Origin: Samsoniella hepiali
Lineage: Eukaryota; Ascomycota; Sordariomycetes; Hypocreales; Cordycipitaceae
Direction of reading: 5' to 3'
NCBI GenBank assembly: GCA_001455915.2
Contig: LNDK02000024.1
Location: 1,736,001 to 1,800,000 of the forward strand
DNA length: 64,000 nt
Shown here one piece after another: positions 33,579-43,825 of this stretch. The translations under genes and the position numbers were made by a program. Within the stretch, counting starts at the first letter, position 1; each line of letters starts with the position of its first letter. The notes below the pieces were generated by a model. It saw only the letters and a program-made list of their open reading frames with translations. It ran no database searches and had not been told where the DNA came from.

Positions 33579-34392
33579 ATGGGTCGTGAACTGCAAAAGA
33601 AGAAGCGCCGTTCCGGCCGCCAGCCGATCCGCCAGTCCAGCACGACCAAGAAGATTCTTAACCCGCGGGGCAACAACATTGTTGCCGACAACTGGTGCGT
33701 TTTTGCTATGAAATTCACTCTAGGCGTCACACAATCAGCTAATCAGAGAAAAAAATAGGGACAAGAAGGCCACGCTGTCGCAAAACTACCGCCGTCTCGG
33801 TCTCGTGTCCCGCCTGCGCGCGCCCACCGGCGGCGTCGAGGGCCGCCTGGACAAGTCGTCCGTTGCGGCGCTGCAGGCCGCGCACTCGGCCGCCGACGCC
33901 GCCTCTGCCAACCCCTTTGCGATTGAGAGCACCGAAAAGGCCATCGTCTCCGAGGCCAGGGTGGAGCGCGACGCCACGGGCAAGATTACGCGCGTGATCC
34001 GCCCCGGCAACGACGCCGACAACAACCCCCTCAACGACCCCCTGCGCCACCTCGACAACGACGCCGACGACGAGGACGTGGTCGTGACGGAGCTCGACGA
34101 CGGCAGCTACAAGAAGAACAGGAAAACCAAGGACGAGCACGAGGAGTGGGGCGGCATCGTGGACGCGCAGGACGACAGCATGACGGGCGTCGTGCGCGAG
34201 CTCGTCGAACAGGCCCGCAACCCGGCGCCGAAAAAGGCCCGCCACCTCAGCGACCGCGAGGCCGAGTGGCTGAATAAGCTGGTCGCCAAGCACGGCGAGG
34301 ACACGCGCGCCATGGCGCGGGATGCCAGGCTCAACCCGATGCAGCAGACGGCGGCGGACATTGCGCGCCGCCTCAAGAAGCTGAGTGGTTAG
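33579..34392 (+). CDS. NOP16: Ribosome biogenesis protein Nop16
   Basis: Nucleolar 60S-subunit assembly factor of 249 residues (yeast Nop16 is about 230). Exons are 33579-33694 and 33759-34392 with a 64-nt intron (GCTAAT branch, ATAG acceptor). The N terminus GRELQKKKRRSGRQPIRQSS and then KKILNPRGNNIVADNWDKKA match the Nop16 pattern of basic start, N-P-x-G and NWD-K-x-T-L-x-Q-NY-x-x-L-GL. The C terminus SDREAEWLNKLVAKHGEDTR followed by AMARDARLNPMQQT is the conserved Nop16 ending. The middle (about residues 75-160) is a charged linker. It converges with the MARVEL-type gene. Confidence 0.95.
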
Positions 34393-34932
34393 TCTGTGGG
34401 GGCGGTGTGTGTGAATCTTTTTCTTGCGACAGAGTTGGGGAAGCATTTTTGGGTTATGAATCCATCTTTTTCGGGTATTCTCGTCACAAAAAGCAGGCGT
34501 TTACAGGGAGTTTGTTTCGTTTTGTTTTGGCATCATTTCTGCATTCGGATTTCATGAAAAAAACGATTCAGTCTTATAGAAAATACATGGTCAAGATGAA
34601 AAAAAGAATGTCATATAAAATCTACATGATTCTGCACTCGTTTGAAATGCAAAAAATGTGCAAGCGTCTAGTCCTATTCCAAAGAGCTGCATGTACCATA
34701 CGCCGTCCGGACGAGAGGCGACAACACCCAATGTCATGACAAGGCAATGCCCATCTCACCAAGCCCAAAAAAATGCTTGCATCGGAAAAAATGTGTCTCA
34801 TGCCTTAAAAACGCCGCTCAAATGTGCAATGCTCCTGTACCGTCCCGTCGTACCAATAGTGTGAAAAGCCTGCACAAGATAGTGTATCCTTTATGGTGGC
34901 AAAGCAAGCCCCTTTACAGCGCCTGTAGGCCA
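34393..34932. other. Convergent intergenic spacer
   Basis: This 540-bp AT-rich, A-tract-rich spacer lies between NOP16 (+) and the MARVEL-type gene (-). It shows no coding signal. Confidence 0.5.
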
Positions 34933-35895
34933 TTACCCAACACGGTCATAGGGGGCGTGAGGGAATTGAGCCGGCGCGTCGTCGACAGCAGGAGGGCGGT
35001 AGGGCATGGCGGTGGGTGGCACCGGCGGCGGAGAGCCAGCGTCAGGGCCTGGGCGATACTCTGTCTCGCTGCTGAAAAAGGCGCCGGCATTGTTGCTGCG
35101 CGGGGGCAAGGCGCCGTAGCGGTTTGGATCCTCCGCGTCGTAGTGGCTGCTACCGTAGGGGTTAGGATTGCTGCCGCCGTAGCTGGCCGCAGTACCGCTG
35201 GGGCCGTCATGGTCGTGGTCGTCCATGTGGACGCGTTCATACGCCTCGTCGCCATGGGGCGCCATGGAAAAGGCCTCCTTGTCGGGGTCAATGTCGTTGC
35301 TGCCGCCGCGAATCTTGCGGTTGCTGTAACCGGGCAGGCTGCCGTGGAAGTTGTGGTAGGTCATGGTGTACCCGCTGATAAAGGTGCTGCCGCCAAAGAG
35401 CAGGCTGAGGGCAGGTTAGCGCATGGTTTACAACTTGGGGGTTTATGGCAGAACGTACGTGATGATGACACCGAGAGCAACGACGCCCTTGCTGATGCCG
35501 CACCGGTTGCCGCAGAGTCCGGACGAGTTGTAGGCGGCCTGGGTCGCAAAGGCAGAGAGCCAGAGGATGACGCCAAAGAGATCGACGGCAAACATGGCGT
35601 GCACGTTGGCGAATCGGATCGTGCGGTTGAACCGGGGCGTCATAATGAGGTATATCCATATAGGGATGGAAATGAAGAACTGTGGCCATGCGCTGTCAGT
35701 CGTTGTCCTGTTTCAGCTGAGGGGTGGTGTCTTGCTCACGGCGGCAAACGTCCAGCCATTGTTCCCGACGACCTTGGAGCCCTTGCCGGTAAAGACGACA
35801 ATCTCGAGCACCCAGAGCACGAAGGCTAGGATAATCTGCGCTACATGGAGGCCCAGCTTGATGAGCGGTACGCGATCGGGGTCAAACTCAAGCAT
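34933..35895 (-). CDS. MARVEL-like four-helix membrane protein with a long acidic/Pro-rich tail
   Basis: Predicted integral membrane protein of 282 residues. Exons are 35895-35740, 35679-35459 and 35404-34933; introns are 60 and 54 nt, with GCTAAC at the second branch. Four hydrophobic segments lie at about residues 11-35, 47-66, 77-100 and 112-135. They include LGLHVAQIILAFVLWVLEIV and the later WLSAFATQAAY, the arrangement seen in fungal MARVEL proteins of plasma-membrane domains or vesicles. The cytosolic tail (about 145-282) is rich in Asp, Gly, Tyr and Pro (SYGGSNPNPYGSSHYDAED; GSPPPVPPTAMPYRPP), typical of fungal members. A TATATATA run at 36186-36193 lies about 290 nt upstream. Confidence 0.8.
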
Positions 35896-36861
35896 GGTGA
35901 GTGGTGTTGGGCGTAGCGGCAGGCTACCGATGACAATAACGGGAAGTGTGGGCGATTAAGCTTCCGATGCAGCGGAGCGTGTGTCGAACGTTTCCCCAGG
36001 TAAACAAAGCAATGCCTGACAGCGAGGAGAGGTTGGGCGAGAGATGTCGTCACAAATTCCTTTTTCCTTCTTGATCTGGTTCTGGAATATCGAGGCTCGT
36101 TCTGGATCGGCGCTAAATCGAGGTGAAGGGGTCGTAGGAGTCTCGTCGCTGGTATGGTGGCGTCGTCGTCGAGCCGCCCACAGGGTATATATAATGCAGT
36201 TGATTAAAAAAAAGTATTTGATGGCCGGGGATGTCAGGACAAAACGATGAGCGAGAGCAAGAAGAAGGAAAGCAGAAACGGGCCGGGAGATTAAGGATGC
36301 GGAAGAGACGGGAAGGGAAAAAAAGACAAAAAACAAGGGCAAGAGAAGAAGCTGGAGACCCGACTTGCGTGTCAGCCCGCGCGGGCAGTTGGCTGTGCGA
36401 CAAGGCGGACCCCTTGTTGCCCGCCAGCTTGGTTGCTTGGGCTATAAAAAGCAGCGCAGGAAAAAGGCTAAAAAAGACGTTGCCGCGGCCACGCGGTGTC
36501 TGTGAGGTTCCACACAGGGAAGAGAGAGCCGGTTTTAGTGGCCTGCTGGCTGACAGACCGGCGCCAAGGCTGCTAAATGGGACCAATTACAGCGCTGTGA
36601 CGGCACGAACCGCTCTATTCTCTCCCTCGATTCGCTCTGTTCAACTACAAAGGGGCCAACGAAATCGTTAAAATTACATTCAACAGTCGCTCATTATCGT
36701 CTCTAGAGTAGTATATCGTTTTATTGGAATTCATTCATCACCTTCCGGACGCAAATTCTCTGCAAAGACAGTACGCCTAACGGGCGACTTTTATTGATGC
36801 TTGCCCACAGCCGCACTCAGCCACGACCCCCGCTCAGCCACCGCCGCTGCGCCTTACTCTG

Positions 36862-36982
36862 GTGACGCTGCACGACACGCGGAGGGGTAGTTTTGTTATC
36901 AAGTTGTACACTGGCAATTCTTAGCCAGTACACTTTCTTTATACCGATGTGAAAAGCCTTTTCCGAGAAGCCTCTGAGAAAT
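36862..36982. repeat. Diverged direct repeat, copy A
   Basis: Two blocks here recur in the same order and orientation at 37210-37292. Block 1 (36862-36891) matches 37210-37239 at 24 of 30 positions without gaps, with 4 of 6 differences being transitions. Block 2 (36948-36982) matches 37258-37292 at 31 of 35. The interval between blocks is 56 nt here and 18 nt in copy B. This looks like an old tandem duplication or two remnants of a mobile element. Confidence 0.6.
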
Positions 36983-37209
36983 GTATATACTATGCAGACC
37001 CATCTTGTTATATACCGACTTCAAGCATCGGCATCTTGGAGTCTGTGTTGGGCTGGCTTCCTCGCCTCAGCACTGCCATCTAGCTAGCTTTTTCTCAACA
37101 TCATCACATGATACGCATCAAACCTCTGATAAAGCTTTGCTGCACTGTGCTCGTTTTCATGTGTCTCCTTTGCTTCACCCCACACACCACAATTTGTGTC
37201 CAATCCCCG

Positions 37210-37292
37210 GCGACACTGCGCGACACGTGTTGGGGTAGTATACCTTCTCGAGCCCTTTGTGAACAGCCTTTTCCGACAAACCTCTAAGAAAT
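37210..37292. repeat. Diverged direct repeat, copy B
   Basis: This is the partner of the sequence at 36862-36982. Copy B shows A where copy A has G at several sites in block 2, while block 1 differences run in both directions, so a RIP origin is possible but not established. Confidence 0.6.
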
Positions 37293-38584
37293 AAACATGT
37301 ATAGATCTATCTTGATCTTTACTGATTTCTAACATGCATCCTCGAATTTGTTGTTCAAACCCGTCGACTCACGATGGAGGGACAGATACGGCCCAGACCC
37401 ATTACGTGGCGCTGGACGGAAACACATGAAGAAGCATCAACAACATCGTCAGGAACTACCGGCATTGTAATGCATATCACGACCTGGAACTTCCAACATC
37501 CGGAGCCATGCAATTAATAACAACCCTTGCATCATTGCCGAGAACGGACAGAATACGATGACCACCGATTGCAATGTCGTTTTCAATCCCAAGATGAGCC
37601 TGTACTTCACTGCACATGCTGATCGGATGCAAGAGCTATTAAAATTTACGCCATCTCATTACCCCGCGACCGAAGCCTTTTATGGCCAAGTGCAGCGCGC
37701 CATTTCAGCTGTGGCGTGATTGGAGCTTTGGCATCGATCGGGGAACATCCGCGTCGCAGTCCAATATACTCGCCGATACAAGACAGCATATACTAGACTG
37801 CATTTTTGTCGTCAGCATTTCTATGGGATCTACACTGCAGCTGATCAAATTCGTGCCGTTTCCGCATCCCACGAGCACTGCGAGTCTACGACAAGTTGTA
37901 CATGTCCGACTTACCTTTGTATGCCTCTGTATAATTGCCTGAAAAGGGAAGAGAATCGTCACTCTAAAGGCCTGAGGCTGGCTGAAGTCTGCCTGCATGA
38001 GACCTGCAGGCTCTCCAGCGGCAACCACGAGCTGTGATTGGCTTGATTGCTTTCAGTTACACGATCAAGCAACTCCCTATGCGTTTCTTCCGAAACTTGC
38101 ATCGGGTTTGCCACGTCATTGCGTATGTCACCTAATCAATAATGCAATTATCTAGCATCGGTTTGTGCTTGTTTAATAATCGCATGATAAGGAGTCACAT
38201 GGAGAATAGGTTTGACATGGGCCAAAAGGAAAAAAAAAGAACCGACGACGCTCGTCGCCTTTCGTCTCGAGAAAAAGAAACGCGGGGGCTGGCATGACAT
38301 TCTGTTGTGGCTGCGAAACCCGCCAACTTCGGTATTCAGCTCCAGCGCCGTCAATACTCGTGCAAGACATTACCCCAAATCCCCGCCAAGGCGGGAGGAC
38401 CGGGGGTGCAGGGAAATCATCCCGACCTGCAGCGGAATACCATCGTGGCCAGGCATGTCTCGGAAACGCCATCGATAGTCTGAGGGGTACGAGATATTGA
38501 ACATCATGTCTCGGTTGCGATCGGCGGAGAGAGATGGTGATACTTTGTTCAACCATTCGGTACGTACTTCACCAGTCTCTCGAC

Positions 38585-38593
38585 TATATAATA
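38585..38593 (+). promoter_or_regulatory. TATA box of the CxxC protein gene
   Basis: TATATAATA begins 120 nt before the ATG at 38705. The leader that follows is rich in CAACA and CTACACACAC, typical of highly expressed filamentous-fungal transcripts. Confidence 0.55.
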
Positions 38594-38704
38594 GCTGCCT
38601 TTACCCATTGTCCAGATGAGAATTCTTCCAACCTCAACAACACAACATCTACACACACTACACTTTCTACACACTTAGCAACCCAGCCCACTTGCCCCTA
38701 CACC

Positions 38705-39187
38705 ATGGCTCTCACCCTTCCCATCCACGACCTTCGCATGGATGAGCCTGTCGCATCCGAGGTCTTTGAGCACGACAACCAGACCTTCTACCGCTGGATG
38801 CTCTCCGAGACGGAGCGCGCCCACATTGCCAGCATGCTCAACATGGAGAGTAAGCAATCCGAGTTCCCTGAGACCTCCCTTCAAAGATGAATTGTGTACT
38901 GACATGACGTTCTGTGACCAGCTGCCGATCTTAAGCTCAAGGGCAACAACTTCCTCCAGGACCGCTCCCAGTGCACCGGCTGCGGCAAGCACTCGGGCAT
39001 GGACGACTTTGTCCACAACGCCCTCTTTGCCGGCATCCACTCGGTTGACTTTATGAAGGACTTCCTCCTGGGCAAGACCCAGCAGGCAACCCCTTACACC
39101 GAGCACGAGGTCATTTGCTCCCGCTGCACCACCAAGCACAAGGAGACCAAGAGCTGGCTCGCCTACCCTCCCTGGCCCAGCTACTAG
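38705..39187 (+). CDS. Small protein with two CxxC pairs, function unknown
   Basis: Protein of 136 residues from exons 38705-38849 and 38922-39187 (72-nt intron, GTAAGC ... CCAG). No signal peptide is seen. Two CxxC pairs, at 66-69 (CTGC) and 114-117 (CSRC), could form one zinc site. The 44-residue stretch between them contains MDDFVHNALFAGIHSVDFMK. The product ends with an aromatic, Pro-rich tail (AYPPWPSY). The strong TATA promoter and leader suggest abundant or induced expression. I do not recognise a characterised family; small zinc-ribbon-like fungal proteins of this kind are annotated as hypothetical. The frame and splice sites are well supported by phase and by the Cys pairs. Confidence 0.75.
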
Positions 39188-39626
39188 TGGTCCAGACCGC
39201 CCAGCGTCTATGCTTCTGGCCGATGGAGAAACTTTTTTTTTTTTTGATTGAGTAGTTGTATTTCTTCACAATATAGCAGTGTGCTCCTCTAGATAGGCAT
39301 TGCCCGGCCAGTATAGCTTTAGTTATATACAGAAAATTGCTTCCTGAAATGCTCGTCTCTATCCCATGCACATGTTTTTGATGTATACATGTAAATCTTC
39401 TTCTTAAGGAGGACTGAATATTCTTCACATTCGTGTCTCGTGACCCTTTCCCACAGCGAAACCGATCGCCTAGAATGTCTATAGCATCCACCCTCCACAT
39501 AAAGGTCTCGACCTCTATATACAGATATCATAACTTTTTGACAGCGCCTCCATGCCGAAACCAGTAGCTATATGCACTGAGCACTCCAAAGTCCAATTAC
39601 GTGCACCCGACAGCCCCCAAGCCACA
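39188..39626. other. Convergent intergenic spacer
   Basis: This 439-bp AT-rich spacer lies between two convergent genes, with a T run near 39234-39245. No coding signal is seen. Confidence 0.5.
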
Positions 39627-40292
39627 TTACAATGCCACCATGATGCCAAACACCGCCGCCAGCACGCCTGCGCTCCAGCTCACAACCACCGCACTGCCGC
39701 TGTCCTTGGGGTTCTTGGTCGGCGTCGCGCTGCCTGTCGCTGCTGACGTAGACGAACCGGCCGCTTCCGAACTTGATGTACCCGTCTCCTCCGCTGACGA
39801 GGAGCTCCCACTCTCCTCCGACGTCGTCGTTGACGAGGACTCGCCCCCCTCGCCCGATGTGCTCGTAAACACCGGCCCCGTTGGCAGTCTCGTCCCCTCC
39901 GCACTTGACGTCGACGTCAATGTCCACACACCACCAGTGTCGGTGCTGTGCTGCGTGCACACGCTCTGCGAGTAGTCGCACCCGGCGCCCGGCTGGCAGC
40001 AGAGCGTCACGCCCTTGGCAAACTCGCAAAAGAGCGTGGCCCCGTCGCAGGCGTCGGCGCAGACGCCCACGCCGCCCTTGCTGGTCGTACACTGGGAGCC
40101 CCGCGGGCAGCAGCCGTTGCCGTCGCCGCAGGCCGTCTTGCCCGCGTTGCACGTATCCTTTTGCGCCCGTCGGTCGAGGGGGGGGAGGGTGGCGGCGGCT
40201 GTGATTTTGGCTTCGCGGGCTTGTAGGATGGTGGTGGCTTCGCAGAGGGAGGTTTGCGCTAGGAGTGCCGTTGTAGCTATCGAGAGCTTCAT
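39627..40292 (-). CDS. Secreted cysteine-rich GPI-anchored-type protein
   Basis: Single-exon protein of 221 residues. It starts with a signal peptide (MKLSIATTALLAQTSLCEA). A cysteine-rich domain follows at about residues 47-115: DTCNAGKTACGDGNGCCPRG, then CTTSKGGVGVCADACDG, LFCEFAKGVTLCCQPGAGCD and VCTQH. The two CC-P-G-x-C units recall granulin or hevein-type knots but match neither clearly. A Ser/Thr/Glu-rich stalk spans about 120-195, and a hydrophobic C terminus (VVVSWSAGVLAAVFGIMVAL) suits GPI attachment. It is likely at the plasma membrane or wall. Upstream in-frame codons to 40490 lack the secretion signal position, so 40292 is chosen. Confidence 0.8.
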   Translation of the reverse strand: MKLSIATTALLAQTSLCEATTILQAREAKITAAATLPPLDRRAQKDTCNAGKTACGDGNGCCPRGSQCTTSKGGVGVCADACDGATLFCEFAKGVTLCCQPGAGCDYSQSVCTQHSTDTGGVWTLTSTSSAEGTRLPTGPVFTSTSGEGGESSSTTTSEESGSSSSAEETGTSSSEAAGSSTSAATGSATPTKNPKDSGSAVVVSWSAGVLAAVFGIMVAL

Positions 40293-40842
40293 TGTGTAGT
40301 GTGTGTGTGTGTTGTGTTGATATATTGGACCGGGACAGAAAACCAAAACAGAAATAAAAGAATAAAAATACGAATTGGGTATATGTAGTCTGTCTTTGCA
40401 AAAAAAAATATTGTGCTTGAAAAAACGGCCACGAGCTGTAATTAAATATGCAAATACACACAAAACAAGGCTGATAGTGATGGATACCAATGACGAAGTT
40501 GGTGAGCGCTATGCCAGACCAGGCAGCGGCCGGTTCTAATTCAGGAAAAGCCACTGGAGCTTGAACGCCACGCCAGGCAGACTGCGCCCAAACGCTCCAG
40601 TGGTTCTGGTCGCTGATCGCTATAAGACTTCTAGTAAGACGGCCGGGTTGGTTTTTATGCTTCAAATCATGGCAAAAGGCCGAGTTGTATACATGGGATT
40701 ATGTACAGTCTAAACAATGGCATCGCTCATAAATACTTTTCGTGTACCAAAAGATGGCCTATTTTTTCAGAAATATGCAAGAAAGAAAACAAAACAGGCC
40801 AAGCCTCCCTAAACAGTACTCTGCTGATGTAACACCCCGTCG
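40293..40842. other. Intergenic spacer between the cysteine-rich protein and the MFS gene
   Basis: This 550-bp spacer holds the cysteine-rich gene's promoter (with a GT/CA run near 40300-40315) and the 3' end of the MFS transporter, both on the minus strand. No gene is seen. Confidence 0.5.
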
Positions 40843-42549
40843 TTAGCTTCTCGACAGGTTGTTGTGGAGCTTGTGCTCGCGCATCAGCGCAATGGTCGCC
40901 GTCGCCGCCAGGGCCAGGCCCAGCATCGTCAGGGCCACACTGTGAAAGGCGTCGACAAAAGACTGAATGACGCCGTCGTGCCAGCCCGGCGGCAGGTGCT
41001 GCAGCTCCTCCAGGCTCTCTCTGATGCGACCAATCTCGTCCGCGGCGCCGGGCCGGTCGCCAAAGCGCTCCCAGAGCTTCGCCTGCAGGACATTTTGGTA
41101 GATGGCGGAGCCAATCGTGACGCCAAGGGTCGCGCCGATGCTGCGGGCCATGTAAGTGCCGCTGGTGACGACGGCCTGGTGGGCGTGGTCGACGGCGGCA
41201 ATGGCAGCGAGCAGCGTGACGGTCAGCATGGCGCCGTAGCCGCAGCCCGAGAGGAAGAAGCTCAGGCTGGCGACCCAGACGGGCGTGGTCTGGCCGAGCA
41301 GCGTAAACAAGACGACACCGGCGGTGACGGTCAAGGTGCAAGCGATGCCTATGCTCCAGTAGCGGCCGGTGCGCTTCATGACGAGGCCTGAGGTGACGGA
41401 GCCGAGGGAGGCGCCGACCGACGAGGGCAGCAGCTGCAGGCCGGCCGTCGTGGCAGTGCTGCCGAGGATCTGCAGGAATAGCGGCCCGTAGAAGAGCCCC
41501 GTCATGATGAGCATGGTGACGAGAAAGTTGGTGACGCAGGCGGCGAGCACGGTGCGGTCGGCGAGCAGGCGCACGGGGATGACGGGCTGGCGCGCCGTGC
41601 TCTCCCACCAGAGAAAGACGGCAAAGAGGACGAGGGATAGCGGGATGGTGACGAGCGGCAGCGGGTGCGTCCAGGGCACCAGGTTGCCGCCGGCGTTGAG
41701 CCCGAGCAGCAGCAGCACGAGGAAGGAGACGGTGAGGGCGACGCCGCCAAAGTCGATGCGCGCCAGGCGCGACGTGTCGCTCTGCTTGGGGGCCACGTCG
41801 ACCATGCAGTAGACGACGATGCCGGAGAGGATGACGGGCGGGACCTGGACGAGGAAGGCCAGGCGCCAGCCCGTGGTGGTGTGGTCGTGGATGAGGCCGC
41901 CAAAGACGCCGCCGAGCATGGCGCCGGACCCGTAGGCGAGGTTGCCGAAGCCCTGGACGATGCCGCGCCGGCGCAGCGGCACGAGGTCCGAGGCGAGAAA
42001 GGTCGAGATGGACATGAGCCCGCCGCCGCCGAGGCCGGCGACGACGCGGCCGGTAATCATGGTCGTCTGGTCGCGGGCGAGGCCGCAGATGAGGTTGCCG
42101 GCGGCGAAGAGGACGTTGCAGACGACGAGGCCCGGCCCGCGGCCGAAAATGTCCGTCAGCCGGCCGGAGATGGGCTGGCAGGCGGCGTTGGCGATGAAGT
42201 AGGCCGAGGCCAGCCAGGACATGAGGCTCAGCGAGTGGAAGTCGCTCGAGATGGGACCGGAGAGCGTCGCGATAATGGTCGAGTCGACGGCGCCGAGGAA
42301 GACGCCGACCCAGGTAGAGCCCATGATGAGGAGGAGCCGCAGCGTTGATATTTCCTCGGCAATGACGGTGTGCTCTTCTTGGTTGTCATTGCGGTGGTCG
42401 TGGCCGTTGGCATGGTGTTGCTGCGTCGTGTCGGGCGAGGCCGACGACAGTAGCGGCGTTTGTTCGGTGATGTCGTGAGGGGCCGTTTGTTCAGGCTCTT
42501 GGTCGTCTGCGCGAGACGGCGACGACGTCTGGTTGGCCTTTCTCGCCAT
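40843..42549 (-). CDS. MFS transporter, DHA2-like (vacuolar amino-acid / drug exporter type)
   Basis: Proton-driven carrier of 568 residues in one exon, with about 14 predicted membrane segments. The hydrophilic N terminus (about 70 residues) holds TEQTPLLSS, an acidic dileucine-type motif found in vacuole-targeted fungal carriers such as Fnx1- and Vba-like proteins. MFS motif A is GRLTDIFGRG. The DHA2-type antiporter region includes AYGSGAMLGGVFGGLIHD, and motif D-like GAVDSTIIATLSGPISSDFH opens TM1. The ATG at 42549 is preferred; an in-frame ATG at 42621 would add a hydrophobic 24-residue stretch ahead of the dileucine region, which is unusual. The substrate could be basic amino acids or drugs. 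Confidence 0.88.
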   Translation of the reverse strand: MARKANQTSSPSRADDQEPEQTAPHDITEQTPLLSSASPDTTQQHHANGHDHRNDNQEEHTVIAEEISTLRLLLIMGSTWVGVFLGAVDSTIIATLSGPISSDFHSLSLMSWLASAYFIANAACQPISGRLTDIFGRGPGLVVCNVLFAAGNLICGLARDQTTMITGRVVAGLGGGGLMSISTFLASDLVPLRRRGIVQGFGNLAYGSGAMLGGVFGGLIHDHTTTGWRLAFLVQVPPVILSGIVVYCMVDVAPKQSDTSRLARIDFGGVALTVSFLVLLLLGLNAGGNLVPWTHPLPLVTIPLSLVLFAVFLWWESTARQPVIPVRLLADRTVLAACVTNFLVTMLIMTGLFYGPLFLQILGSTATTAGLQLLPSSVGASLGSVTSGLVMKRTGRYWSIGIACTLTVTAGVVLFTLLGQTTPVWVASLSFFLSGCGYGAMLTVTLLAAIAAVDHAHQAVVTSGTYMARSIGATLGVTIGSAIYQNVLQAKLWERFGDRPGAADEIGRIRESLEELQHLPPGWHDGVIQSFVDAFHSVALTMLGLALAATATIALMREHKLHNNLSRS

Positions 42550-43825
42550 GTCCGCCGGTGTAGGAGATGGGGGGGCCAATGGTGTGAAGAGCAAGAACAA
42601 GAGCAAGAACAAGATGGACAAACAAAGCTAAGAAAAAAGCAGGATTGCAAACTGGAAGCTTCAGAGCCGGCGCCGGCTTTGTGGAATTGGCGCTAGGCCT
42701 GGCGCAGTGGAAGAACACACGGTTCGCGACTCTTTCGGCCGAGAGTCAAAAGCCGGCAGGAAGCGATGCAAACAAAGGTGGTGGTTAAATTAAAAATCGA
42801 GATAATGGACGCTGAGGCGTGTTTCATGAAAAGACATTAACCAGTCAGCTGAAAAAAGAAATGGGAAAAAAAAGGAAATGATGAAATTCTGGGGCCAGCA
42901 TGGGCTCTCGGGTTATTTTTTCCCACTCACACGGGCAACGAACTGGGGGAAACCGATTCGCTGGGCTGAAGTGGTGCCCGGGTTTGAATCCAAAGTGTCG
43001 TGATGATCCACCGGCTACGGCTTGGAACCTTTCCCAAAAGGGCTGTCGATGCCGCCCGCTCTCTCCTTCCGCGGCGGGCGAGTGGGGGGACGGTTCCCGG
43101 ACGTAGGGGGAGCTTGATGGTGATGAAACAGATTGTAATAAGAAAGGACTCTGTGACTGGTGGTCGGGAGCAAGAGATGACTGCGCAGTCTGGTTCATTA
43201 TTCAAACCTGGCAAACTTGTGACCGGGGGGAGGTGTTTGATTGATTGATTGATTGATTGATGTTGCCCGTCGGATCGCCGCAATGGCGCCCGTTCGTCGG
43301 AGAGACAAGGGGGGCTCTGCGAAACCGGCGCGAAGAAAAGATGGCAAGGTGAAATAGTCTGAAAAGGGTCTTTGTCTATCTTGACAATTTAAATCACATT
43401 CGAGATATTTAGCCTTATCGACTTACCATTTTCTAATATTCTCGGTAAAAGAGCCATGTATTGCCATGGTGGCCACCATGACCCAGCATCATATGTAGAC
43501 TTGAGCGATCGAAAAAAAAGAAAGAAATGAAATAATCATATCTTTATGAGCTATTCTACTCTCATAGGCCAGGTTCTTTTACTCTGCCGGGCTTCTAAAT
43601 ATGGCATCAGCGGTCGGCCACCAGCACCGCCCAGTCTGTGATAAGGAGGATATGACTGCTGGCGTTGAACAAGCCCAACTTGTGATCTCATGCGAATTGG
43701 AAAAAGACTGCCAATAAAGTACAGCGTCAATCACTTTTATAAAGATTTACCAGCCATCATCATTCCCATTTTCAATTTTCATCAATTTAGGCAATATATA
43801 CGGCTCAGCCTCCGTCACAACCCAT
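42550..43825. other. 1.3-kb spacer upstream of the MFS gene
   Basis: It holds the MFS promoter and the 3' flank of the TDA3-like gene. It includes a GATT tetranucleotide run at about 43237-43261. No supportable gene lies here. Confidence 0.5.
43237..43261 (+). repeat. TTGA/GATT tetranucleotide microsatellite
   Basis: Six uninterrupted TTGA units lie in the intergenic spacer. They would make a simple length marker. Confidence 0.85.

Larger units (their letters stand above)
35896..38704. other. 2.8-kb intergenic region with diverged duplicate blocks
   Basis: The region lies between divergent genes for a MARVEL-type protein (-) and a CxxC protein (+). No intact gene is found. It contains two diverged copies of a short sequence (listed as repeats at about 36.9 and 37.2 kb). 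It also has a reading frame from the ATG at 37558 to the stop at 37721 (54 codons) with protein-like composition but no recognised family. Confidence 0.5.

Noticed and set aside
34747..35829. A 360-codon plus-strand frame across the MARVEL-type gene
   Set aside because: It has no domain and runs through two well-supported introns of the minus-strand gene, so it is a shadow of GC-rich coding DNA.
41665..42348. A 227-codon plus-strand frame inside the MFS gene
   Set aside because: Its composition (Gly, Glu, Ala, Asp) is the mirror of transmembrane codons, and the minus-strand transporter is clear.
42950..43000. A tRNA-like B box (GGTTTGAATCC-like) near 42.98 kb
   Set aside because: No matching A box, acceptor stem or anticodon arm could be paired.
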